Below, one piece after another: positions 1 through 6,807 of a DNA stretch of 64,000 nucleotides (its first letter is position 1; every line of letters starts with the position of its first letter). Source of the DNA: Kitasatospora phosalacinea (GTDB lineage Bacteria; Actinomycetota; Actinomycetes; Streptomycetales; Streptomycetaceae); NCBI RefSeq assembly GCF_000716545.1, contig NZ_JNWZ01000006.1:62001-126000 (forward strand). The letters run 5' to 3'. The notes under the pieces are model-generated. The model made no database searches. It was not told the origin of the DNA and saw only the letters and a list, made by a program, of their open reading frames with translations. Position numbers and translations under genes: made by a program.

Positions 1-285
1 CCGGTAGTCCCCGTGGAGGGCGATGAGGGCTATGACGCCCGCGAACATCACCGTCCCGACGACCGCGCCCCGCAGCAGCGCCGCGGACGCTCCCCGCGGG
101 GCGAGTTCGGTGACCTGGCGGCGCTCGGTGCGGCCCACCACCCACCGGTAGACGAGCACGCAGAGCACCACCGTCAGGCCGCCCAGCAGGGGCGAGAGCC
201 ACGGGTCGTCCCGGACGGCGGTGGTGCCCTGCCCGCCGATCGCGCCGACCAGGACCACGGCCAGGACCTGCCACACCAGTTTCAT
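1..285 (-). CDS. Membrane protein, N-terminal part (probable CPBP-family intramembrane protease), cut by window edge
   Basis: The first 95 codons of a minus-strand gene start with ATG at 285 and run off the window. The product begins MKLVWQVLAVV and shows three hydrophobic stretches (about residues 5-18, 33-50 and 72-90). Between the last two lies the basic linker RWVVGRTERRQV, followed by a GAVVGTVMFAGV segment. This is how streptomycete CPBP (Abi/CAAX-protease-like) membrane proteins usually begin. The diagnostic EExxxR and HxxxB motifs would lie beyond the edge, so the catalytic part cannot be checked. A generic multi-pass membrane protein is the alternative. Confidence 0.55.
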   Translation of the reverse strand, partial: MKLVWQVLAVVLVGAIGGQGTTAVRDDPWLSPLLGGLTVVLCVLVYRWVVGRTERRQVTELAPRGASAALLRGAVVGTVMFAGVIALIALHGDYR

Positions 286-548
286 GACGTCTCTTCCCTC
301 GGTTGCGTGCGCCGCCCGCAGTCGAGCGCTGCGGCCGCACCGAACGCTACGCAGGCGGCGGCCGGAAATCGTCACCTCACCGGGGGCACCCGTAGGTAGC
401 TCGCACGGGGGACGGCCCGGCGCGACGGGCCCGGACGCGGCGGCGGTCCCGCGCCGGGGCGGCTCCAGGTGCGGGGCGCACGCGGGGGCGAGCGAGACCG
501 GGTCGGGACGGCCCGCAGGAGTTCGCCGGGGGCGGTCACGGAAAGGCC
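286..548. other. Intergenic region upstream of the CPBP-like gene
   Basis: These 263 bases separate two minus-strand genes and must hold the promoter of the partial membrane protein. There is an imperfect inverted repeat around 305-345 (GTGCGCCGC... / ...GCGGCCGCAC). I see no convincing -35/-10 pair and no gene here; the reading frames are G+C-rich shadows. Confidence 0.4.
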
Positions 549-582
549 AGGTGACGGCGGAGGAGCCGACGCGCCGTCACCT
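549..582 (-). terminator. Hairpin terminator overlapping the stop of the 577-1086 gene
   Basis: Arms AGGTGACGGCG (549-559) and CGCCGTCACCT (572-582) form a perfect 11-bp stem with a 12-nt loop. The stop codon (577-579 on the minus strand) lies inside the stem. No U-tract follows, which is usual in this lineage. Confidence 0.6.
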
Positions 583-1086
583 TTCCGGGGCACCGGCCCG
601 ATCCGCCAGGCGTTCGCGCACCCACGGGTCGGCGGCGTTCTGCGCCCCCTCCCGGCACGCCGCCCGGAACCGCCGCGCCAGGTCCTCGTACGGGGCGTCC
701 GCCCACCGCCAGGCGCCGGCCGCGCACGCCCGCCGCAGCGGGCCGCCCGCCTCCACCGCCGCGACCAGTTCCTCCTGCAGCCGCCGGCGCCCGCCCGCGA
801 CCACCAGCACCTGCGCCAGCCAGCGCGGCGAGGAGGGGTCGTCGTCGGTCAGCAGCGCCTCCAGCACCGGCCCGTAGTGGGCGCGGACCGCCGCCCGGTC
901 CCCGGCCAGGTGCCGGTACGCGGCCTGCCGCTTGTGCCCGATCCGGTGGTACTGCTCGTACCCGGGGGCCCGGGCGGCCAGCGCCGCGACCCGTTCGTCC
1001 GGCTCGATCCGGACCTGCACGCCGAGCGCCGCCAGCAGCGCGTCCAGCGCCGCCTCCTGGGCGTCCAGCCGCTCACCCCGCTCCAT
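577..1086 (-). CDS. Hypothetical protein, 169 aa, alpha-helical
   Basis: I do not recognise a named family. The product is soluble, with no signal peptide or membrane segment. It is rich in Ala, Arg and Leu and reads as a series of amphipathic helices; the N-terminus MERGERLDAQEAALDALLAALG looks helical. A tyrosine/histidine-containing stretch GYEQYHRIGHKRQAAYRHL at about 41-59 is the most distinctive segment. The ATG at 1086 has a good ribosome site (GAGGGGAG). The gene is divergent from a MarR regulator with about 119 bp between, so it may be that regulator's target, but nothing in the sequence proves it. A terminator hairpin overlaps its stop codon. Confidence 0.6.
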   Translation of the reverse strand: MERGERLDAQEAALDALLAALGVQVRIEPDERVAALAARAPGYEQYHRIGHKRQAAYRHLAGDRAAVRAHYGPVLEALLTDDDPSSPRWLAQVLVVAGGRRRLQEELVAAVEAGGPLRRACAAGAWRWADAPYEDLARRFRAACREGAQNAADPWVRERLADRAGAPER

Positions 1087-1205
1087 CCCGTCTCCCCTCG
1101 CGCCCCGCGCCGCCCGCCGATACTTGCAGGCGCGGGAATTTGCGCACCTCGAATAAGCTTGACACCGACAGGACCCAGGACCACCGACGAAGGGAGCCCG
1201 CGGCC

Positions 1206-1658
1206 ATGACCCGACCGGACCCAGGCCTGGCGCACGGCTGGTGCGCCCTCACCGCCCTGCACGGCCGGATCGAGGCCCACGTCGAGCGCGCGCTGCAGGC
1301 CGAGCACGAGCTCAGCGTCCGCGAGTTCTCCGTCCTGGACGTGCTCTCCGACCAGCACGACGGCGACGGCGGCCACTTCCGGATGAACCAGCTGGCCGAC
1401 GCGGTGGTGCTCAGCCAGAGCGCCACCACCCGCCTGGTCACCAGGCTGGAGGACCGCGGCCTGCTGGCCCGCTACCTGTGCCCCACCGACCGGCGCGGCA
1501 TCTACACCAACGTCACCCCGGCCGGCCTGGAGCTGCTGGCCCGGGCCCGGCCCACCAACGACCGGGCCCTCGCCGAGGCGCTGGACAGCGCCGAACTGCG
1601 CCCCGAGCTGGCCCCGCTGGTCACGGCCGTCCGGGCGCTCGCCGAACCGAAGGGCTGA
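1206..1658 (+). CDS. MarR-family transcriptional regulator
   Basis: A 150-aa winged-helix regulator. An N-terminal helical dimerisation segment (about 1-40) leads into the DNA-binding domain: FRMNQLADAVVLSQSATTRLVTRLEDRGLLAR (about 58-90) is the helix-turn-helix, and the wing follows with DRRGIYTNVTPAGLELL. These are the standard MarR hallmarks, including the conserved D-R in the wing. An open frame extends upstream to 1140, but the ATG at 1206 is preceded by AAGGGAG at good spacing. MarR proteins usually bind palindromes in their own promoter and release DNA on binding phenolic or oxidant ligands. The divergent hypothetical gene at 577-1086 is the obvious candidate target. The ligand cannot be inferred. 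Confidence 0.88.
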   Translation: MTRPDPGLAHGWCALTALHGRIEAHVERALQAEHELSVREFSVLDVLSDQHDGDGGHFRMNQLADAVVLSQSATTRLVTRLEDRGLLARYLCPTDRRGIYTNVTPAGLELLARARPTNDRALAEALDSAELRPELAPLVTAVRALAEPKG

Positions 1659-1672
1659 GCCCCCGGCCCGGC

Positions 1673-1699
1673 ACCGGGGCGGCCGTTCGCCGCCCCGGT
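1673..1699. terminator. Bidirectional terminator between marR-type gene and helicase
   Basis: Arms ACCGGGGCGGC (1673-1683) and GCCGCCCCGGT (1689-1699) make a perfect 11-bp stem with a 5-nt CGTTC loop. It lies between two convergent genes and can serve both. Confidence 0.7.
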
Positions 1700-1707
1700 C
1701 CGCAGCC

Positions 1708-3459
1708 TCAGTCCGTCTTGCGGCGCTGGCGGCCCGTCCCGTAGTTGGCGCCGCTCTTCGAGCCGGAGCCCGGCTTCGCCCGGCCGGACGCCTTGCCGAT
1801 GAAGCCCGCCGCCATCTGCGAACTCCCGCCGCCGGGGCGCTGCTTGGGGCGGGGGCGGCGCGGGTTGCCGCTCATGTCGACGTCCTTGGGCAGGCCGCTG
1901 TCGGCCCGCTTCGCCGGGCGGCGGCGCGCCTCGCCGTCCACCGGCTTGGCCCCGCCGCGCCCGCGGCCGCGCCCGCGCCCGCCGGTGCCGTTCTCGGCGC
2001 CGGCGGCCGGCTGCTGCGCGGCCGGAGCCGGGGCGGCCGAGGCCGGCACCGGCAGGACCACGGCCACGCCGGACGGGGTGCGGGCCCCGGTGATCCGCTT
2101 GAGCTCGCCGTCCTCGGGGCGGACCTTGGTGACGGTCGGCCGGATCCCGGCGATGCTCATCAGCCGGTTGACCTCGCGGCGCTGCTCGGGCAGCACCAGG
2201 GTCACCACGGTGCCGGACTCGCCGGCCCGGGCGGTGCGGCCGCCGCGGTGCAGGTAGTCCTTGTGGTCGATCGGCGGGTCGACGTTGACGACCAGGTCGA
2301 GGCCGTCGATGTGGATGCCGCGGGCGGCCACGTTGGTGGCGATCAGCGCGGTGACCTCGCCGCCGCGGAACTGGTCGAGGACCCGGTTGCGCTGCGGCTG
2401 CGACTTGCCGCCGTGCAGCGCGGCGGCGACCACGCCGTTGGCCCGCAGCTGCTTGGCGAGGCGGTCCGCGCCGTGCTTGGTGTGCACGAACATGATCACC
2501 CGGCCCTCGCGGGCGGCGATCCGGGCGGTGGTCTCGGCCTTGTCGGCCGGTTCGAGCTGGAGCAGGTGGTGGTCCATGGTGGTGACCGCCCCGGCCGACG
2601 GGTCCACCGAGTGGGTGACCGGGTCGGTGAGGAAGCGGTTGACCAGCCGGTCCACGTTGCGGTCCAGGGTGGCGGAGAACAGCATCCGCTGCCCGCCCTC
2701 GGCGACCTGCTCCAGCAGCTTGACGACCTGCGGCAGGAAGCCCATGTCGGCCATCTGGTCGGCCTCGTCGAGGACGGTGATCGCCACGTCGTCGAGGAAG
2801 ACGTCGCCGCGCTGGATCAGGTCGTCCAGCCGGCCGGGGGTGGCCACCAGCACCTCGGTGCCGCGCCGGACCTGGTTGGACTGCCGGGTGATCGACATGC
2901 CGCCGACCACGGTGGTGATCCGCAGGTTCAGCACCCCGGCGTACGGGGCGAGCGCGTCGGTGACCTGCTGGGCCAGCTCGCGGGTGGGCACCAGCACCAG
3001 GGCCAGCGGGCGCCGTGCGGTGGCCCGCTTGCCGGCGGTGCGCACCAGCAGCGGCAGGCCGAAGGCGAGCGTCTTGCCGGAGCCGGTGCGGCCCCGGCCG
3101 AGCACGTCGCGCCCGGCCAGCGCGTCCGGCAGGGTGGCGGCCTGGATCGGGAACGGCTCGGTGACGCCCTGCGCGCCGAGCTCCTTCATCAGCCCGGCGG
3201 ACAGCTCCAGCTCGGCGAAGCTCGCCGCCGGCGGCCGGGACGGGGTGCCCTGGACGGGCGTGAAGTCCTCGGCGGGCGCGGGCGCGGCGGCCGCGCGGCG
3301 CGGCCGGCGCGGCTGCTCGACGCGGGGCGCGCCACCGGTACGGGGCTTGCCGCCGCCGGTGCGGGGCTTGCCGCCGCGGGGCTGCTCACCGCGGGGCTGG
3401 TCGGTGCGGGACCGCCCGGTACGGGACTGGTCGGTGCGCGGACGGGACTGCTCGGGCAT
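1708..3459 (-). CDS. DEAD-box ATP-dependent RNA helicase
   Basis: A 583-aa RNA helicase that unwinds short RNA duplexes, probably in rRNA processing or mRNA turnover. The Q-motif region is EPFPIQ (101-106), the Walker A motif is GRTGSGKT (123-130), DEAD is at 231-234 and the SAT motif at 262-264. The second RecA lobe holds ATNVAARGIHIDGLDLVVN and the final HRGGRTARAG. Both ends are low complexity. The first 55 residues are Arg/Gly/Pro/Gln repeats including two copies of GKPRTGG. The C-terminal about 110 residues are basic and Gly/Arg-rich, with an RGRGRGRGG run, typical RNA-binding tails of actinobacterial DEAD proteins. The cold-shock gene lies upstream on the same strand but is cut off by a strong terminator at 3581-3611. 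Cold induction would be plausible but is not shown. Confidence 0.93.
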   Translation of the reverse strand: MPEQSRPRTDQSRTGRSRTDQPRGEQPRGGKPRTGGGKPRTGGAPRVEQPRRPRRAAAAPAPAEDFTPVQGTPSRPPAASFAELELSAGLMKELGAQGVTEPFPIQAATLPDALAGRDVLGRGRTGSGKTLAFGLPLLVRTAGKRATARRPLALVLVPTRELAQQVTDALAPYAGVLNLRITTVVGGMSITRQSNQVRRGTEVLVATPGRLDDLIQRGDVFLDDVAITVLDEADQMADMGFLPQVVKLLEQVAEGGQRMLFSATLDRNVDRLVNRFLTDPVTHSVDPSAGAVTTMDHHLLQLEPADKAETTARIAAREGRVIMFVHTKHGADRLAKQLRANGVVAAALHGGKSQPQRNRVLDQFRGGEVTALIATNVAARGIHIDGLDLVVNVDPPIDHKDYLHRGGRTARAGESGTVVTLVLPEQRREVNRLMSIAGIRPTVTKVRPEDGELKRITGARTPSGVAVVLPVPASAAPAPAAQQPAAGAENGTGGRGRGRGRGGAKPVDGEARRRPAKRADSGLPKDVDMSGNPRRPRPKQRPGGGSSQMAAGFIGKASGRAKPGSGSKSGANYGTGRQRRKTD

Positions 3460-3580
3460 GCGGGTTCCACTCTCTGGGGGCCGTCAGCCCGGGCGCGGCA
3501 CGTACCGCGGAAGGGGCTGAACGATGAACCGGCCGCCGGAAAGGGTGAGGGGGCCGCCCCGGCCGTCGGGCGGCATGGAC

Positions 3581-3611
3581 GAGGGCCCGTACCCTTGAGG
3601 TACGGGCCCTC
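3581..3611 (-). terminator. Rho-independent-type terminator after the cold-shock gene
   Basis: Arms GAGGGCCCGTACC (3581-3593) and GGTACGGGCCCTC (3599-3611) form a perfect 13-bp stem with a 5-nt loop. It sits 35 bases past the cold-shock stop codon and upstream of the helicase. Confidence 0.85.
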
Positions 3612-3645
3612 GCCTGCGACATCTGGAGTCGGCGTGAGCCGGGAC

Positions 3646-3849
3646 TCAGATGGTGCGGATGTTCTCCGCCTGCGGGCCCTTCTGGCCCTGGGTGACGTCG
3701 AACTCGACCTTCTGGCCCTCGACGAGCTCACGGAAGCCGTTCGACTGGATGTTCGAGTAGTGGGCGAAGACGTCGGCGCCGCCGCCGTCCTGCTCGATGA
3801 AGCCGTAGCCCTTTTCGCTGTTGAACCACTTCACGGTGCCGGTAGCCAT
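3646..3849 (-). CDS. Cold-shock protein (CspA family)
   Basis: A 67-aa single cold-shock domain. [10 protein letters not shown] starts strand 1, KGYGFI is the RNP1 motif and DVFAHYSNI is the RNP2 motif (usually VFVHF in enterobacteria). It binds single-stranded RNA and DNA and acts as an RNA chaperone. The length equals the family norm. An open frame continues upstream to 3981, but the ATG at 3849 gives the canonical N-terminus. The mRNA leader is predicted to be about 159 nt with a strong hairpin (listed separately), which resembles the long leaders of regulated csp genes. Confidence 0.97.
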   Translation of the reverse strand: MATGTVKWFNSEKGYGFIEQDGGGADVFAHYSNIQSNGFRELVEGQKVEFDVTQGQKGPQAENIRTI

Positions 3850-3947
3850 AACCGTCTCCACTTTCACTGGGGCATTGGGACGCACACCTCGTGCGCCCCA
3901 CGTAGCCGCGATCCCCATCCGGAGACTAAACACCGGACAAAACAAAT

Positions 3948-3975
3948 GCGCCTGTCGGTTGTAACCAGCAGGCGC
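3948..3975 (-). promoter_or_regulatory. Terminator-like hairpin in the cold-shock gene leader
   Basis: Arms GCGCCTG (3948-3954) and CAGGCGC (3969-3975) pair perfectly, and an inner GGT/ACC pairing closes a TGTA loop. In the mRNA sense the stem is followed by ATTTGTTTTGT, a U-rich run unusual in this genome. The hairpin lies about 100 nt before the start codon. The upstream MMPL gene already has its own terminator at 4086-4123, so this element probably belongs to the cold-shock transcript. Confidence 0.5.
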
Positions 3976-4014
3976 ACACACACGTTCATGGGAACCAATA
4001 CTGCAACTGCTTCG

Positions 4015-4023
4015 ACAATAGCA
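4015..4023 (-). promoter_or_regulatory. Candidate extended -10 promoter of the cold-shock gene
   Basis: On the minus strand the sequence reads TGCTATTGT, an extended -10 box (TGnTATTGT), between the MMPL terminator and the leader hairpin. No good -35 is present at 17-18 bp, which fits an extended -10 promoter. The predicted start is near 4008. Confidence 0.4.
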
Positions 4024-4085
4024 CGCCCACCCGCGTCAATGGCGGCAATGGTTGCGCTGGTCACACCGTGTTTCGCGGCCGCGCG

Positions 4086-4123
4086 GAGGGGGCATGCGGT
4101 CCTCTCGGGCCGCACGCCCCCTC
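4086..4123 (-). terminator. Terminator of the first MMPL gene
   Basis: Fourteen-nt arms at 4086-4099 (GAGGGGGCATGCGG) and 4110-4123 (CCGCACGCCCCCTC) pair with one mismatch around a 10-nt loop, 37 bases past the MMPL stop codon. Confidence 0.7.
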
Positions 4124-4159
4124 GCACGGGGCCGCCGGGCGGTCGCGCCGCCCGCCGGA

Positions 4160-6325
4160 TCAGGCCCGGCCGGCCGGCTGCGGCTCGCGCTCGCCGATCG
4201 ACTCGGGGCCGTGGTCGGGCATCGCGCCGTGGCCGGGCCACCAGGCGCTCCTGCCGAGCAGCGCGGTGATCGCCGGGGTGAAGAACATCGCCATCACGAA
4301 GGCCGCCACCGCGATGCCGAAGGCCATCGCGAAGCCGAACTCCAGCATGAAGACGTTGCCCGCCAGCATGAACGTGGCGAACGAGGCCGCCAGGATGAAG
4401 CCGGCCGCCGCGACGGTCGGGCCGCCGTGACGCAGCGCCTCGCGGGCCGCCTCGCGCGGGCTGCGGCCCGCGCGGGCCTCCTCCCGCAGGCGGGCGATGA
4501 TCAGGATGTTGTAGTCGGTGCCGATCGCCACCACGAAGAGGTAGATCAGGATCGGCATCATGAACATCATCCCGGGCTCGCCCTTGATGTTCTGGAACAG
4601 CACGGTGGCGGCGCCCAGCGTGGCGGTGAAGCCGAGGCCGACCGAGGCCATCAGGTACCAGGGCGCGACCACGCTGCGCAGCTGCAGGCCCAGGATCAGC
4701 AGGATCAGCAGACCCGCGACCGGGAAGACCAGCCGGTAGTCGTGGTTCATCGCCAGGTTGATGTCCTTGTAGATCGCGCTCATGCCGCCGACCTTGGCCT
4801 CGGTGCCCGCCGGGGCCTTCGCGTGCGCGACGTCCCGGAGGTCGGTGACGGCGTCGATCGCCGTGTTGCTCTCCGGCTTGTCGTTGAACATCACGGTGAA
4901 GTCGGCGGTCGCGCCGTCCTCGCTGACCTTCGGCTTGGGTGCGGCCGCGGCCACGCCCTCGACCTTGCCGAGTTCGGCGGCGTAGGACTCGAAGGCCGCC
5001 GGGTCGAGCTTCGTGCCGGACTTGCTCGTCAGGTAGACGTGCGCCGGGTCGGCCGCGCCGGCCGAGAAGCCGTGGGCCAGCTTGTCCTGGACCACCATCG
5101 ACTCCACGTCCTTGGGCATGGAGCTGCCGGCCAGGTCGAAGAAGCCGTTGTAGTTGACGGCACCCACCGACAGCGCCACCAGCACCGCGCCGGAGGCGAC
5201 CGCGACGAACGCGGGGCGCTTCTCGACCGCCTTGCCGAGCGCGGTGAAGCGGGCGTCGCTGGGTTCGTTCATCCACTTCTTGCCGGGCCAGAACACGGCC
5301 TTGGCGGGGATGACGGCGAGCAGCGCGGGGGCCAGGGTGAGCGCGGCGAAGGCGGTGACCACGACGGCGATGGCCAGCGCCGGGCCGAGCGCCTTGAACA
5401 TGCCGAGGCTGGAGAGGATCAGCGCCGCGAACGCGATGGTGACCGCGCCGGCCGCCGAGGTGATCGCCTCGCCGACCCGGCCGACCGCGTTGACCACGGC
5501 GGTCTTGCGGTCGTCGCCGGCCCGCAGCCGCTCGCGGTAGCGGAAGGCCAGGAACAGGAAGTAGTCGGTGCCGACGCCGAGCACCACGACGATCAGGATC
5601 GCCGAGAGGACCGGCGTGCTGTCCAGGTCGAAGGCCTTGGTGACGTAGTTGATCACGCCACTGGCCGTCGGCATGGCGAACATCAGCGACACCAGCAGCG
5701 GCAGGATGCCGGCCAGGACGCTGCGGAAGATGATGCCCACGATGACCGCGACCAGCAGCACGGTGGACAGGGCGATGACCGCGTCGGCCGAGCCGGAGGC
5801 GTCCTGCTGGTCCAGCGCCTGGGCGGCGGGGCCGCCGAGCTGGAACTTCACGTCGGTGCCCTGGGCGAGGGCCTTGCCGTCCTCGCGGATCTTCTTGGCG
5901 ATGTCGCCGAACTCCTTGGAGTCCTGCTGCTTCGCCTTGTCGATGGCGATCGGCGACAGGGCGTACTGGCCGTTCTTCGAGGTCGTGTCCTCGCTGACCG
6001 GCACGACCTGCTGGACCGATTCGATCTTCTTGTCGGTCAGGCCCTGGGTGATCCTGGCGATGTCGGCCTTGTCCTTCTCGGTCAGCGCACCGCCGTCGTT
6101 GCGCTCGAAGAGCGCGTACGCGGACGGGGTGAAGCTGGTCGGGAAGGCCTTCTCCTGGAGCTCGGCGGCCTGGATCGACTCGTAGTGCTTGGGCAGGAAC
6201 GATGCCTCGTCCGTCTGCGCGCTGATCTTCGGCGCGGTGGCGGCGATGGCGATCATGCCGATCACCCAGGCCGCGATCACCCACCAGGCCCGCTTGACGA
6301 CGAAGTGTCCAAGTCGGTGGAACAT
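4160..6325 (-). CDS. MMPL-family membrane transporter (RND superfamily), first copy
   Basis: A 721-aa integral membrane protein of the MmpL type, which exports lipids or hydrophobic compounds using the proton gradient. It starts MFHRLGHFVVKRAWWVIAAWVIGM (first membrane helix), followed by a large extracytoplasmic loop. Two sets of about five helices follow, each ending in the MMPL signature: LGVGTDYFLFLAFRYRERL in the first half and VAIGTDYNILIIARLREEARAG in the second. The G-T-D-Y aspartates are expected proton-relay residues. The ATG at 6325 is chosen over the longer frame (to 6397) because it has an AGGAGG ribosome site. The promoter region carries an operator-like inverted repeat, but no regulator gene is adjacent. 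The substrate is unknown. Confidence 0.92.
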   Translation of the reverse strand: MFHRLGHFVVKRAWWVIAAWVIGMIAIAATAPKISAQTDEASFLPKHYESIQAAELQEKAFPTSFTPSAYALFERNDGGALTEKDKADIARITQGLTDKKIESVQQVVPVSEDTTSKNGQYALSPIAIDKAKQQDSKEFGDIAKKIREDGKALAQGTDVKFQLGGPAAQALDQQDASGSADAVIALSTVLLVAVIVGIIFRSVLAGILPLLVSLMFAMPTASGVINYVTKAFDLDSTPVLSAILIVVVLGVGTDYFLFLAFRYRERLRAGDDRKTAVVNAVGRVGEAITSAAGAVTIAFAALILSSLGMFKALGPALAIAVVVTAFAALTLAPALLAVIPAKAVFWPGKKWMNEPSDARFTALGKAVEKRPAFVAVASGAVLVALSVGAVNYNGFFDLAGSSMPKDVESMVVQDKLAHGFSAGAADPAHVYLTSKSGTKLDPAAFESYAAELGKVEGVAAAAPKPKVSEDGATADFTVMFNDKPESNTAIDAVTDLRDVAHAKAPAGTEAKVGGMSAIYKDINLAMNHDYRLVFPVAGLLILLILGLQLRSVVAPWYLMASVGLGFTATLGAATVLFQNIKGEPGMMFMMPILIYLFVVAIGTDYNILIIARLREEARAGRSPREAAREALRHGGPTVAAAGFILAASFATFMLAGNVFMLEFGFAMAFGIAVAAFVMAMFFTPAITALLGRSAWWPGHGAMPDHGPESIGEREPQPAGRA

Positions 6326-6423
6326 GCTCGAAATGCCTCCTGGGCATGGTTCACCGCCGCCGGGGGACGGGGACCGGGCAACGGCTCTGACCGGCACGCG
6401 GACCCCAGCGGGATCTAGCCGGT

Positions 6424-6478
6424 CGGCAGGTAAGGACTAGCGAGCATCCTACGGGACCTTACTTGCCGCCCGGCAAGT
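6424..6478 (-). promoter_or_regulatory. Promoter with TetR-like operator upstream of the first MMPL gene
   Basis: On the minus strand TTGCCG (6476-6471) and TAGGAT (6451-6446) form a -35/-10 pair with a 19-bp spacer; the predicted start is near 6439. Three copies of one half-site surround it: CGGCAGGTAAGG (6424-6435, plus strand), CCTTACTTGCCG (6457-6468) and CGGCAAGT (6471-6478). The last two form ACTTGCCG-CC-CGGCAAGT, a perfect 8-bp-arm palindrome covering the -35 box. This is the layout of a TetR-type repressor site. Confidence 0.6.
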
Positions 6479-6676
6479 GGGTTTCGCGTCTGCCCCCTAG
6501 GGACGGCCACGGAGCCGGCCCCGCACCATCGTCCCCCGGCCGCCGCCCGCCCCACCTCGTGCTCCGGGTGGAGATCGCTCCCCCTCAGGGTGGACGCCGC
6601 ACCGCCCCCCAAGGAGGAGACCCCGGCCCCCGGGGTGGGGTTAACCCCCTACTCCCCCCTGGGGGAAGGGCCAGGG

Positions 6677-6754
6677 GGAAGCCGGTGACTAGCCGGATGG
6701 TCCGTCAGGAAGCCGGTTCCTAGCGTTGTCCGTGCCGCCGGAACCCGCTTCCGG
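6677..6754 (+). promoter_or_regulatory. Three phased repeats upstream of the second MMPL gene
   Basis: GGAAGCCGGTGACTAGC (6677-6693) and GGAAGCCGGTTCCTAGC (6708-6724) agree at 15 of 17 bases and start 31 bp apart. A third relative, GGAACCCGCTTCC, starts 32 bp later at 6740. The second and third are dyads (AGGAA-N5-TTCCT and CCGGAA-N5-TTCCGG). Phasing by three helical turns suggests cooperative binding by one regulator. TAGCGT at 6722-6727 could be a -10 box. Confidence 0.45.
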
Positions 6755-6807
6755 GGCCCACTGACCGGGGCGGTCCACGGCCGCCCGACACCCTGGGGGA
6801 ACCAGCA

